Source of the DNA: JAOUGY01 sp963792365
Lineage (GTDB): Bacteria; Actinomycetota; Acidimicrobiia; Spongiisociales; ZC4RG35
Direction: 5' to 3'
DNA: 64,000 bases
NCBI GenBank assembly: GCA_963792365.1
Contig: CAWBVW010000008.1
Span: 62,001 to 126,000, forward strand
Shown here one piece after another: positions 17,871 to 27,197 of this stretch (position 1 is the first letter of the stretch; the number at the start of each line of letters is the position of its first letter). Made by a program: the position numbers and the translations under genes. Below the pieces are notes generated by a model. That model was not told the origin of the DNA, ran no database searches, and was given only the letters and a program-made list of their open reading frames with translations.

Positions 17871-17915
17871 GGGTGGGCGAACGGCCCGCAGCCCCCCGAT
17901 CGCCGGAATGATGTG

Positions 17916-19433
17916 ATGATCAGACTCGATCATCCGCTTGTGATCGGTTCCGGGGTTGCGGGGCTCTCCGTCGCTCTCGGACTGCCGCAGGCGACCGTCT
18001 TGACGGCGGGGTCGCTGGGTTCGTTGGGTTCGACCGAGTGGGCTCAGGGGGGGATCGCCGCTGCGGTGGGTGCGGATGACGATCCGGCCCAGCATGCGGC
18101 GGACACGATGGAGGTGTCGGGTGGGCTCGCAGTCCGGCGAGCCGTTCAGACTCTCACCGAGGGCGGACCTGCAGCCATCCAGCGCCTGTTGGATCTCGGA
18201 GCCCAGTTCGACCTCGACACCGACGGAGATCTGAAACTCGGGCGTGAGGCTGGGCATGGCCGGCGACGGATCGTGCATGCGGACGGTGATGCGACAGGAA
18301 GAGAGGTGCAGCGCACGCTGTCTGCCGCCGCCTCGGCGTCGGATCGGGTCGACGTCTGGGAAGGGTGGCAGGCCATTGCCATCGTCCGGATCGAAAGCCG
18401 TGTGGTCGGTGTGGTGGCCGCCTCCCCTTCCGGAGAACGTGTCGAGATCAGGGCGACTGGGGTGGTCCTCGCCACCGGCGGCATAGGAAGGCTGTACCTT
18501 CGAACCACGAACCCGGAGGGCGTGACTGGAGCCGGGATCGCAATGGCGGCACAGGTCGGGGCCCGTCTCGCCGACCTCGAGTTCGTGCAATTCCACCCCA
18601 CCGCGCTCATGGCTGGGAAAGATCCGATGCCGCTGTTGACTGAGGCGCTTCGAGGCGAGGGCGCCACGCTGGTCGACGATCGAGGCAGGCGTTTCATGAT
18701 GAAGCATCACGCCGACGCCGAGCTCGCACCACGGGATGTCGTGGCTCGCGCCATCTGGTGGCAGCACGATCGGCACGCAGGCGCCTACTTGGACGCCCGG
18801 AACATCGACCGGTTCACCGAACGATTTCCCACCGTGTTCGGGTTGGCGCACGATGCGGGCCTCGACCCTCGTTCGGATCTGCTGCCGGTGTCTCCGGCGG
18901 CCCACTACTACATGGGCGGCGTCGACACCGACGACGCCGGGCGGACGTCGTTGCCCGGCTTGTGGGCGGTGGGGGAGGTGGCTTCGACCGGTGTGCACGG
19001 CGCCAACCGTCTGGCCTCCAATTCGCTCCTCGAAGGGCTCGTCTTCGGGGCTCGCGTTTCGGCCGAGCTGGCCGGGGACGCCACGATCCCGCCGGCCGGG
19101 GGGTCCGGCCCGAGCTGGGCATTCGAGACGTCCATGGAACCGATCCCTGAGATCGAAGAGGTACGCCGCATCATGTGGGAGCGTGTGGGCCTCGTCCGCA
19201 CCGGCGCCGGTATCTGGGAGGCGCACGGCCGTCTTCTCGCCATGAAGGATGTGCTGAGCCAGTCGATTCCAGGTCGTGTCGCATACGACGTCGCACGGCT
19301 CGTCACCGCCGCCGCCCTCCGCCGTTCCGAAAGCCGCGGTGGCCACTACCGGGCGGACTATCCAGACAGGGATCCGTTCCAGCAGCAGCGCACCCTCGTC
19401 GAGCCGCTGTTTCAACCCGAGGAGGTCTCATGA
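17916..19433 (+). CDS. nadB: L-aspartate oxidase
   Basis: FAD enzyme that oxidises aspartate to iminoaspartate for NadA; 505 residues. The N-terminal FAD motif is slightly unusual (PLVIGSGVAGLSVALGL). STEWAQGGIAAAVG, VLATGGIGRLYLRTTNPEGVTGAGI, LADLEFVQFHPTAL and GVHGANRLASNSLLEGLVFG match the NadB/SdhA flavoprotein family, and the C-terminal helical region ends in ESRGGHYRADYP. The start is ATG 17916, adjacent to an in-frame GTG. The stop overlaps nadC. Confidence 0.94.
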   Translation: MIRLDHPLVIGSGVAGLSVALGLPQATVLTAGSLGSLGSTEWAQGGIAAAVGADDDPAQHAADTMEVSGGLAVRRAVQTLTEGGPAAIQRLLDLGAQFDLDTDGDLKLGREAGHGRRRIVHADGDATGREVQRTLSAAASASDRVDVWEGWQAIAIVRIESRVVGVVAASPSGERVEIRATGVVLATGGIGRLYLRTTNPEGVTGAGIAMAAQVGARLADLEFVQFHPTALMAGKDPMPLLTEALRGEGATLVDDRGRRFMMKHHADAELAPRDVVARAIWWQHDRHAGAYLDARNIDRFTERFPTVFGLAHDAGLDPRSDLLPVSPAAHYYMGGVDTDDAGRTSLPGLWAVGEVASTGVHGANRLASNSLLEGLVFGARVSAELAGDATIPPAGGSGPSWAFETSMEPIPEIEEVRRIMWERVGLVRTGAGIWEAHGRLLAMKDVLSQSIPGRVAYDVARLVTAAALRRSESRGGHYRADYPDRDPFQQQRTLVEPLFQPEEVS

Positions 19434-20269
19434 TGGATGCCAGCCGCTTTGACTCGCTGATATTGGCGGCCTTGGACGAGGACCTGGCCGAGGCCGGTGA
19501 CCTCACCACCGAGGCAGTCATTCCGGCCTCTGCAGAGAGCGAAGCGGTGATCGTGGCCCGGGCGGCCGGGGTGATCGCGGCTCTTCCGGTCGCCGCCCGT
19601 GTCTTCGAGATTCTGGATCCGGACGTGGCGGTCGATGTCGCCATCGACGATGGGACGTCGGTCGATGCCGGCACGGTGCTGGCCAACCTGCGTGGGCCAT
19701 CGCGTTCGATCCTCGTGGGCGAGCGCACCGCGCTCAACATCCTCGGGCGGGCCTCCGGCGTCGCAACGGCAACCCGACAGCTCGTCGACGCAATTGCGGG
19801 GTCCGCCACGCACATCGCCGACACCAGAAAGACGACTCCTGGTCTCCGCGCTCTCGAGAAGTACGCAGTGCGGATGGGAGGCGGCTGGAATCATCGGTTC
19901 GGACTCCACGACGCGGTGATGATCAAGGACAACCACATCGTCGCCGCCGGTGGCATACGACCGGCTGTGGAAGCGGCCCGGGGCCGGGTGGGTCACACCG
20001 TCAAGATCGAAGTGGAGGTGACGTCGCTCGCCGAGCTCGACGATCTGCTCGACGTGGGCGCCGACATCGTACTCCTCGACAACATGACCACAGGGCAAAT
20101 GGCTGAGGCCGTGCGCCGCGTCGGTGGTCGCATGATTACCGAGGCGTCGGGCGGTGTCACCCTCGAGACGGTGTCGGCGATCGCAGACACCGGGGTCGAC
20201 ATGATCTCGGTCGGGTGGATCACCCACTCGGCGCCGAATCTCGACGTCGCGCTCGATTTCACTGCGTGA
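19430..20269 (+). CDS. nadC: quinolinate (nicotinate-nucleotide) phosphoribosyltransferase
   Basis: Converts quinolinate and PRPP to nicotinate mononucleotide; 279 residues. LDEDLAEAGDLTTEAVIP, GERTALNILGRASGVAT, ADTRKTTPGLRALEKYAVRMGG, NHRFGLHDAVMIKDNH and TEASGGVTLETV are all classic NadC signatures. Two ATGs at 19430 and 19433 follow GAGGAGG (19419-19425); either may be used. The first overlaps the nadB stop. Confidence 0.95.
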   Translation: MMDASRFDSLILAALDEDLAEAGDLTTEAVIPASAESEAVIVARAAGVIAALPVAARVFEILDPDVAVDVAIDDGTSVDAGTVLANLRGPSRSILVGERTALNILGRASGVATATRQLVDAIAGSATHIADTRKTTPGLRALEKYAVRMGGGWNHRFGLHDAVMIKDNHIVAAGGIRPAVEAARGRVGHTVKIEVEVTSLAELDDLLDVGADIVLLDNMTTGQMAEAVRRVGGRMITEASGGVTLETVSAIADTGVDMISVGWITHSAPNLDVALDFTA

Positions 20270-20338
20270 GGTGAGCCAGGTGAGCCAGCCGGTACCCCTC
20301 GGCGAGAGGGCCGGTTGCGCGGCCGTTCTTTGGGCTGT

Positions 20339-20359
20339 GGTCCGCCATTTTGGCGGACC
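20339..20359 (+). terminator. hairpin downstream of nadC
   Basis: Perfect 8-bp stem GGTCCGCC-atttt-GGCGGACC followed by TT, about 70 nt after the nadC stop and before the mdh promoter. Confidence 0.5.
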
Positions 20360-20426
20360 TTAACCCTGGGTTGCGGGTTCCGGGCCTTCGGGTCCAATGG
20401 CGGTAGGAGCAGGCTCGGGGCCGCAC

Positions 20427-20432
20427 TAGCCT
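20427..20432 (+). promoter_or_regulatory. leaderless -10 box of mdh
   Basis: TAGCCT, 7 nt, ATG 20440. No Shine-Dalgarno is present in between. Confidence 0.5.
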
Positions 20433-20439
20433 CGCTTGC

Positions 20440-21426
20440 ATGACATCTCCAACACGTGTTGCCGTGACCGGTGCCGCTGGTCAGATCGGGTACAGCCTTC
20501 TCTTCCGTATCGCAGCCGGTGAGCTGCTTGGCAAGGATCAGCCAGTGATCCTGCAACTGCTGGAGATCACCCCGGCGTTGGGGGCGCTCGAGGGCGTTGC
20601 CATGGAGCTCGATGACTGCGCCTTCCCGTTGCTCAAGGGTGTGGTTCGGACCGATGACCCCGAGACGGCCTTCGGGGACGCCGATGTGGCCCTCCTCGTG
20701 GGGGCCATGCCACGCAAGGCCGGTATGGAGCGGTCGGATCTGCTCGAGGCCAACGGCGGGATCTTCGGTCCGCAGGGTCGGGCCATCAACGCCGCCGCCT
20801 CCCGGGACATCAAGGTGCTCGTCGTGGGCAACCCGGCCAACACCAATGCTCTGATCGCCATGAGCCATGCTCCGGACATCGACCCGCGGCAGTTCACTGC
20901 GATGACCAGGCTCGACCACAACCGCGCCAAGACCCAGCTCGCCCGCAAGGTGGACGTACCGGTGACGGCGGTCAAGAAGATGACGATCTGGGGCAACCAC
21001 TCTTCGACCCAGTACCCGGACCTGTTCCACTGCGAAGTCGATGGCAAGAATGCCTACGAGGCAGTCGCAGATCACGAATGGGTCGATGGGACCTTCATCC
21101 CGACGGTCGCGAAGCGTGGTGCAGCCATCATCGAGGCCAGAGGTGCCAGCTCGGCGGCTTCGGCTGCCAACGCGGCCATCGGCCACATGCATGACTGGGT
21201 GCTCGGAACACCGGCGGGGGACTGGGTGAGCATGGCCGTTCACAGCGACGGTTCCTATGGCGTGCCGGAGGGCCTCATCAGCTCGTTCCCGGCCACGGCG
21301 GAGAACGGGATGTGGAGGATCGTCGAAGGACTGGAGATCGACGACTACTCACGATCGAAGATCGACGCCACTGCAGCCGAGCTGGGGAGCGAGCGCGACA
21401 CGGTTCGCGAGCTCGGTCTGATCTGA
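20440..21426 (+). CDS. mdh: malate dehydrogenase
   Basis: NAD-dependent malate dehydrogenase of the long actinobacterial/cytosolic type, 328 residues. The Rossmann loop is VTGAAGQIGYSLLFRIA; substrate arginines lie in GAMPRKAGMERSDLL, the NPANTNALIA loop and the catalytic Asp/Arg segment TRLDHNRAKTQLA follow, and the catalytic His is in WGNHSSTQYPD. It is transcribed alone. Confidence 0.95.
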   Translation: MTSPTRVAVTGAAGQIGYSLLFRIAAGELLGKDQPVILQLLEITPALGALEGVAMELDDCAFPLLKGVVRTDDPETAFGDADVALLVGAMPRKAGMERSDLLEANGGIFGPQGRAINAAASRDIKVLVVGNPANTNALIAMSHAPDIDPRQFTAMTRLDHNRAKTQLARKVDVPVTAVKKMTIWGNHSSTQYPDLFHCEVDGKNAYEAVADHEWVDGTFIPTVAKRGAAIIEARGASSAASAANAAIGHMHDWVLGTPAGDWVSMAVHSDGSYGVPEGLISSFPATAENGMWRIVEGLEIDDYSRSKIDATAAELGSERDTVRELGLI

Positions 21427-21526
21427 GGCGATCGTCCCGATTCCCAAGTCCTGCCTGGCATCTGGACGCGCGATAGGGTAAATTACATTCCTGTCATTTC
21501 CCCAACCCGATTCCAGGGGGGTTCTC

Positions 21527-21808
21527 GTGAACAAGACCGAACTCGTCGAAGCCGTAGCGGCCACCACCGGTGGCAGCAAGGCGGATGCTCAGCGCAGCGT
21601 CGATGCCGTGCTCGACAGCATCACCAAGTCGCTCAAGAAGGGCGATCGAGTGGCGCTGACCGGCTTTGGCACCTTCGAAGTGCGCAACCGCTCTGCCCGC
21701 ACAGCCCGCAACCCGCAGACCGGTGAACCGATCAAGGTGAAGGCCTCGAAGGTTCCCGCATTCAAGGCCGGTCAGGGCCTCAAAAACGCGGTGTCCGGCA
21801 AGAAGTGA
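21527..21808 (+). CDS. HU family DNA-binding protein
   Basis: Nucleoid protein of 93 residues without the lysine-rich C-terminal tail seen in mycobacterial HupB. MNKTELVEAVAATTGGSKADAQ, GFGTFEVRNRSARTARNPQTGE and VPAFKAGQGLKNAV are canonical, including the intercalating RNPQTG proline loop. It starts at GTG 21527 with a purine run (GGGGGG) upstream; TAAATT at 21479-21484 could be the -10 box. Confidence 0.94.
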   Translation: MNKTELVEAVAATTGGSKADAQRSVDAVLDSITKSLKKGDRVALTGFGTFEVRNRSARTARNPQTGEPIKVKASKVPAFKAGQGLKNAVSGKK

Positions 21809-21843
21809 TCCATCCGACCCTCGTGGTCGGAGATACCCATACG

Positions 21844-21873
21844 GAAGAGCCCCGGCACGTGCCGGGGCTCTTC
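21844..21873. terminator. bidirectional terminator between HU gene and small membrane protein gene
   Basis: Perfect 30-bp palindrome, arms GAAGAGCCCCGGCAC and its complement, 35 bp after the HU stop and 30 bp before the convergent gene's stop. Confidence 0.75.
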
Positions 21874-21902
21874 TGTTGGGTGGCCTTGGTGCTTGCTTGC
21901 GT

Positions 21903-22136
21903 TCAGGCGGCGAGGGGACGGACGTTGGTCGGGATTTCGGTCGGCTCGGTGACGGTGTCGGCGTCACGCGCCACCTTGTGGGCGTAGGCGGCGGAGATGA
22001 AGGCAAAGCCCGCGAAACTGACCAGGCGCGGTTCCGAGAACATGTACGCCGCGGCCACCGATCCGACGAAGCTGACGATGGCGACGGCCAGCACGACCCG
22101 GGCGAGAACGGGGGTGATTCGGTCGATGGTGCTCAT
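21903..22136 (-). CDS. small two-helix membrane protein
   Basis: 77 residues, not a recognised family. There are two hydrophobic stretches, VLARVVLAVAIVSFVGSVAAA (about 10-30) and LVSFAGFAFISAAYA (about 38-52), then a polar tail with TEPTEIP. A purine-rich AGAGAAGAG precedes ATG 22136. A sigma-28-like element lies upstream at 22170-22198. It ends at the terminator shared with the HU gene. Confidence 0.65.
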   Translation of the reverse strand: MSTIDRITPVLARVVLAVAIVSFVGSVAAAYMFSEPRLVSFAGFAFISAAYAHKVARDADTVTEPTEIPTNVRPLAA

Positions 22137-22169
22137 GATGCTCTTCTCTGTAGATCTCTCTACCAGGAG

Positions 22170-22198
22170 ACATCGGCAAAGCGTCTGTCGAAACTTGA
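22170..22198 (-). promoter_or_regulatory. sigma-28-like promoter element
   Basis: Minus strand TCAAGTTT, 13 nt, GCCGATGT, resembling the FliA/WhiG/SigD consensus (TAAAGTTT, GCCGATAA). It matches the element before the first pseudopilin gene, including the 13-nt spacing. Confidence 0.45.
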
Positions 22199-22319
22199 GC
22201 GCTCAACCCGAGATTTGACCGAGCGCCGAACTCGGACTCCGGACCGGTCGAGGCCCGCGCCGATGCGGCGCCGCTGAGAGGGCTTGACGGCGGACGTCCT
22301 CCGAACCCGGTCGGGCCGA

Positions 22320-22706
22320 TCAGTATTCGACTTCGATGTCCTTCACGGCCGACTGCAGCTGTGTGATGGCGCCTTGGTGCATCATCAGTTTGGCGAGGTT
22401 TCCCGTCACCTTCAGCTTGCCCGACATGAACGCACTCTGAGTGTTCAGATCACCCTTGGAGATGGAAACGGCGGTCTCGTAGGTCTGCCCCACGGTGACG
22501 TCGGCGTCCTCGGCGGTGCCGATCACGATGTCGGCCGAGCCGTCGGCTGCCTTGAGGAAGTAGGCCTTGTCACCGTCTTCAGTGCCGGTGATGTTGAACT
22601 GCAAGGTGAGGGCGGCATTGGCGATGCTGCTGTTGAATCCAGGGTGAGTGTGAAGCGCGTTGCTGACTGCAGAGGCCCACTCTTCGCTGAGGAACTTGTA
22701 CGCCAC
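22320..22706 (-). CDS. SCP2 sterol-binding domain protein
   Basis: Small lipid-carrier-like protein, about 128 residues. AYKFLSEEWASAVSNAL begins the fold; ALTLQFNITGTEDGD, DADVTVGQTYETAVSISKGDLN and the sequence AFMSGKLKVTGNLAKLM are standard for SCP2-domain proteins. The GTG at 22706 is preferred because GGAAGGAAG (22712-22720) lies upstream and the family starts at this point; an earlier in-frame ATG at 22760 adds an unconserved stretch. It probably binds hydrophobic ligands such as fatty acyl groups. Confidence 0.85.
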   Translation of the reverse strand: MAYKFLSEEWASAVSNALHTHPGFNSSIANAALTLQFNITGTEDGDKAYFLKAADGSADIVIGTAEDADVTVGQTYETAVSISKGDLNTQSAFMSGKLKVTGNLAKLMMHQGAITQLQSAVKDIEVEY

Positions 22707-22740
22707 GGGATCTTCCTTCCGGGTTTGAATGCGATCGTTG

Positions 22741-22749
22741 ATCGTAGCA
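22741..22749 (-). promoter_or_regulatory. extended -10 of SCP2 gene
   Basis: Minus strand TGCTACGAT, an extended -10 (TGC plus TACGAT), about 20 nt before the Shine-Dalgarno of the SCP2-type gene. Confidence 0.4.
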
Positions 22750-22780
22750 CTGGTGGCCACTTTTTGAACTTTCGATCAAA

Positions 22781-23639
22781 TCACGCGAGGAGCTTCTCGA
22801 TGGCGGTGGCCTGGCGTTTTGGCAGTCGAGAGAAAGGTGCTCGGGGGTAGCCGGGTCGCAGTCCGATTGCGGCTGCACCAGCCTTCACACCGGGAATCCC
22901 ATGGGCTTCGACCGCAGCGCACAGCTCCGTGACAGAAGCCTGCATCTCGATTGCCTTGCGAGGCGACTTGCGGGCGGTCGTCACCAGTTCCATCAGGTGC
23001 CGGGGAGCGAAGTTGGTGGAAGCCGTGATGGCGCCGTGACCTCCCGCAGCCATCACCAGTGAGATCGAGCGCGATGCCCCGCTGAACATGATGAAGTCGT
23101 CGGGCGATCCATCGATGATCTGCTGAATTCGCACGGCGTCGCCGCCCGAGTCCTTCATGCCGACGATGTTCTCTTGACCGGACAGCTCGATCGTCGCAGC
23201 GAGGTCCAGGGCGTATCCGGTGTTCGGTGGCACGGAGTACAGAAGCACGGGAAGCGGCGACGAGTCGGCAACGGCGGTGAAGTAGTCGACCTGTACGGCC
23301 ACGCTCCTACGAGCGAGCGTCGTCGGTGTGACGACGAGCACGGCGTCCGCCTCGGAGGCCTCGGCCGATCTGCTGCTGCGCCTGGCGCACCGACTCGGCC
23401 CAGACGCCCACGATCACGAATGGCTTGGCACCGAGGGTGGATCGCACGCCTTCGACGAGTGCGCTGCGCTCACCGGGCTCGAGCAGAGAACCCTCGCCGG
23501 TCGAACCTGCCACCAGGAACCCCTCGATTCCCATCTCGGCCAGGGTGCCGACGTTGTGGGCGTGGGCCGAGCGGTCCAGCTCGCCGCGTCGATCGAATGG
23601 TGTGACGAGTGCGGGCATGAGCCGCGGCGGGGTCTTCAT
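22781..23639 (-). pseudogene. dihydrodipicolinate synthase-family aldolase, frameshifted
   Basis: Class I aldolase of the DapA superfamily split by one frame change near 23362-23370. The upstream part (start 23639) has LMPALVTPFDRRGELD and GFLVAGSTGEGSLLEPGER. The downstream part continues in the next frame with VLVVTPTT, LYSVPPNTGYALDL and the Schiff-base lysine region NIVGMKDSGGD. Joined, it gives about 286 residues, the normal length. The DapA substrate arginine motif (VPSRTG) is VPPNTG here, so lysine biosynthesis is doubtful. The break may be a sequence error. Confidence 0.8.
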
Positions 23640-23664
23640 GGCGCCAGATTACGTGGCGACGACC

Positions 23665-25105
23665 TCAGCGGTACAACTCGACGCGATACGGATTGACCGT
23701 GGTCCCCGGTGCCGGATCGCCTCGGAGGCGCTCAGGCAGCATCAGGTCGGGAATGATGAATGCTGTCATCTGTTGCATGCTGTACCCGTTGCCGTTACAT
23801 CCGGTGCACGCCTCACCAGGGTGGAACTCGATCCAGTTGCTTCCTCGTTTCCACCATGTGCCCTGGATGAAGATCGGCTTGAAGCTCGCGACGGGAAGCC
23901 ACGAATTGCCGCTGCCCAGGTTGGCCGAGGCGAACTGTGGAACCCACGAGAAACGCGGGCTGTTCTCCAGCGCCTGATCGAAGATGACGCCGTCGGCCAC
24001 CACCCACGCCTGGAGACAGGCCTTCATGTGCTCCCACGACTCCGGGAGATCGACGATGGAATCGCCGTCCCAGTCCTGGGGCGAATTCATCGCGTTGTTG
24101 AATGTGGCCGGGTCGCATTCTGGCAGGACCGTTCCCGTTCAGATAGAACCAGAGCGGGCGGTTGTCGAGGTTGTAGGTGGTGACGGTCCGCTTCGGGTTG
24201 GATCCTTGTTGCAGACGCGGGGTGAGTGCGTAGGGAAGCGGGCCTGTGGCGAGCCCCTCGGCCGCGCCGGCGTTGGGAAACCCGGTGTCGGTGTTGAGGG
24301 TGTTGACCGGGAAGTTGTAGCACCGATCCTCAACGGTCCCGTCGGTGGCATTCCAGGGAAACACGGGGTGGTCGTAGCCTGCCGCGATGTTGATCGCCAG
24401 CGTCTGTCCGAGTGGCGAGGCGTTGCAGTTCTCGGGGATGGTGAGATCGAGATCGCCGTACCTCCGGCCTTTGAGCGTGCCGAAGTTTCCGGCCGACGGC
24501 CCATCACAGGGAGGCTGGGAGTTGCCGCCCGAAGCAGACGTCAGGCATGCGTGGTCTCCGCCGGACACGGTGCTGGGGAGCCCAAATGGAAGGATGCCGC
24601 CACTGAGGCGGTCGTTGATCCGAGCGACAGCCACCGCACTGGTGGCGATCTCGTTCACGCCGAGCGCTTGGCCGAAGCTGGTGTCCGTCAGCTGGTCGGG
24701 CACACGTACGCGGAGGAATCCGCGGGCGTCGAGGCTGATGCAGTCGAGGTTGGGCACGGACCACCCGGCGGGTGTGGGGAGCGAGTTGTACCGGAATCCA
24801 CCGGCGTTCTTGGTGGGATCGGTGCACGTCGACCAGAGCAACTGCCACTCCGCGTTCGTGTAGGTCTCGTCCAGGTTCTGACGAGCGATGTCGAGCACCG
24901 AGCTTGTGATGCCCTGGCCCGACTGCGTGGCGAGCGTCTGGATGATGCCGGCGAGGGCCGCCGTATCGGCGGTCGCCTGGTCACCTCGTCGCTCGTTTTG
25001 GGCCGCCGAGATGTCGATGGTGATGGCCGCAATACCCACGATGAGCAGCAATGCTGCAGCGGTGAGGATGGCTGTCGCTCCTCGTTCGCTCTCGAGCCGA
25101 ATCAT
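23665..25105 (-). pseudogene. TadG-like pseudopilin, type I, frameshifted (last of the array)
   Basis: Partner of the TadE gene just upstream, whose stop it overlaps (ATGA). The N-terminal TadG segment ERGATAILTAAALLLIVGIA and IDISAAQNERRGDQATADTAALAG is a membrane anchor. The ectodomain has GILPFGLPSTVSGGDHACL, INIAAGYDHPV and NTLNTDTGFP. One frame change near 24110-24130 separates it from the C-terminal part with DWDGDSIVDLPESWEHM, SPRFSWVPQF, TWWKRGSNWIEFHPGE and the ending NPYRVELYR. Rejoined, it is a full paralogue of the protein at 29042-30529. There is no von Willebrand A motif. Confidence 0.8.
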
Positions 25106-25536
25106 GGACAGGCCATGCCGGTGGTGGCCGCCCACGTTGCGGTCTGCTCCAACCTGAAGTCGATGGTCGAGCTCACGTCGCCAGGCAACAACGAGGTGAT
25201 GAGTGGGGCGTTGCTGAGCGAGTCGACCTGGGCCGTGACGGTGATCGAGGCGGTGCTCCCGAGGCTGCTCCCCGCACGTGTGATGTCGACCGTGATGGCA
25301 CCGATGCCGTTCGAGAAGTCCATCGAGTCACACACCAGATCACGGATGCCGGTCGCAGTCCCGGCGTTCACGGCGGCGAACCGGGCCCCTTCACGGGCGC
25401 CATGGCGCACGTCGTTGAACTGGGCGAAGACGGCGCCGAACTCGATGATCCCGAGGAGCAGGATGAGAAGAAGGGGCGCGACAAAAGCCATCTCTACGAG
25501 AGATGCCCCGCGTTCACGGCGATCTCCGACTTGCAT
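25102..25536 (-). CDS. TadE-like pseudopilin (short type)
   Basis: About 144 residues. The N-terminus RRERGASLVEMAFVAPLLLILLLGIIEFG is the TadE-type hydrophobic helix with the conserved glutamate, followed by QFNDVRHGAREGARFAAV. The remaining periplasmic or extracellular part is beta-rich. ATG 25536 follows GGAGG. The frame is open further upstream, but a sigma-28-like element at 25570-25597 supports this start. It is coupled to the TadG-like gene behind it. Confidence 0.85.
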   Translation of the reverse strand: MQVGDRRERGASLVEMAFVAPLLLILLLGIIEFGAVFAQFNDVRHGAREGARFAAVNAGTATGIRDLVCDSMDFSNGIGAITVDITRAGSSLGSTASITVTAQVDSLSNAPLITSLLPGDVSSTIDFRLEQTATWAATTGMACP

Positions 25537-25569
25537 GGGACCCAACCTCCGAATCACCTGGCATAGGAG

Positions 25570-25597
25570 GCTTCGGCCAATGGGTCCCGGAACTTGA
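25570..25597 (-). promoter_or_regulatory. degenerate sigma-28-like element
   Basis: Minus strand TCAAGTTC, 12 nt, GCCGAAGC, in front of the TadE/TadG couple at 23.7-25.5 kb. It is weaker than the copies at 38588 and 22170. Confidence 0.3.
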
Positions 25598-25687
25598 GCC
25601 ATCGTGAGCGAACGGAGACGACAGGACGGCGCACAAGTGTGCCTCGCCAACGGACCGTCCTCGTCGACCGACCCGATGGAGGCCCGC

Positions 25688-27197
25688 TCAGCGCGTCAGT
25701 TCGACCGACAGGAAGAACGTTCGCGGACCAGAGCCGGTGGTAGCTGTGGCGCAGATGTCGCCTGGGAGATGCACGCATCTCAGCAGCAGCGCGCTCGCCG
25801 AGTCCACTCGGCGATTACCGGCGGCGGCGACGCTGATCGCTCCGGGCATTCCGGCGTCATGACGGCAGAGAGTGCCGGAGACGACGAACACGGATCCGGA
25901 GCATGTCCATTGGGGACCGTTGTTCGTCCAAAGCGACTCGATGAAGATGGGAACGAAGCCGGACACGTCGTAGCAGCAGGCGTTGTTGCCGAGGGGGCTC
26001 GTCTGATGGAACTGTGGCACACCGGCCAGTCGTGCGCTTGTGGCAATGGCGGTCGTGAAGAGCACGCCGTTCCGAGCCTGGAGACACTGCGACATCAGCG
26101 TCTTGGCCGCGGCCCAGTCGGCGAGCGCGGTGGAGCCTGCCGTCGTCGGGAAGGTCGGATGGTCGGGGAGCGTGGCGATGTCGGTGCATGAGCCGGGGAG
26201 GCTCTGACTCGTGTCGATGAAGCTCCAGAGAGGCTTGTTGTCGATCCGCGTCCCGAAGATCGTGACCGTGCCGTCCCGATATGGTCCCCTGGCCAGGCGT
26301 CCGGCGAAGGCGCCATCCCATGTGCCACCGGACACGAGACCTGCGGTGATGTCAGAGTTCGAGTATCCGCCGCCCGAGTCGACCCGATTCGGGAAGGGAG
26401 GGCCGGGAGGGAACAAAGGGTTCGAGCACCATGCACCGTTGATCCTGTTGCCCGGGATCCCGACCGAGACCGCCGAGGGGATGATCGAGGCCATCGGCCA
26501 TCGACCGTGCCAGCGGCTGGGGCTGGTTGCCGGAGACGCACTCGGAGGTGACGCCGCCTGGCGACACTTCGCTGTAGAAGTAGGGCTGGAAGTTCCCGAA
26601 GTCACCGGTCGTCGGATCGCCGCAGGTGTCCTTGCCCGAGGTGCCGGTCTTGATGCAGAATTCGAGGCCGATCGTCGAACCGCCGAACACCGCGGCCGGA
26701 AAGCTCCCGCCGCCGCCGCCGAACGAGGTGCCGATGGTCGCCTCAGCAGCCGCAGTCGTAGAGATCTCGTCGACGCCGACGACGCGTCCGAAGCTGGTCT
26801 CCGTCTCCTGGTCGGGAAGCAGGACCCGCATGGTCATGAAGTCGTCGGAGAAACTGATACACGGCGTCCCATTCGTCACCCCGAGCAAACCGAGGTCGGA
26901 AGGGTACGTGAGGGCATCGGGGTCCGTGCAGGAACTCCAATCGGCCAGTGTGATCGTCCCGGGGGTGTTGGCCTGGGCGATGTCCTTCGCCTCGTCGACC
27001 GCCACCTGGAGGGGGTTTGCTGCGCTCGTGATCGCTGCTTCCAGAATCCCTCCGAGTGCCGCGGTGTCGGCGGCGCCGACGTCCTGCCGGCGCTCGTTCA
27101 GCGCAGCGGAGTAGTCCACGGCGATGGCGGCGATGCCCATCAGGGCCACCAGGGCGGCAGCCACGAAGACGGCAGTCGCTCCGCGTTCGTTCAACAT
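25688..27197 (-). pseudogene. TadG-like pseudopilin, type I, frameshifted
   Basis: Starts at ATG 27197, overlapping the end of the preceding TadE gene. The N-terminal anchor is NERGATAVFVAAALVALMG plus AVDYSAALNERRQDVGAADTAALGG. The ectodomain carries MRVLLPDQETETSFGRVVGVDEI and then MADGLDHPL. A single frame change between about 26430 and 26485 moves to the frame with DSGGGYSNSDITAGLVSGG, DNKPLWSFID, VPQFHQTSPLG and the ending FFLSVELTR. The calcium-like DWDGD loop of its two paralogues is missing, and the C-terminal part is more diverged. Confidence 0.75.
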
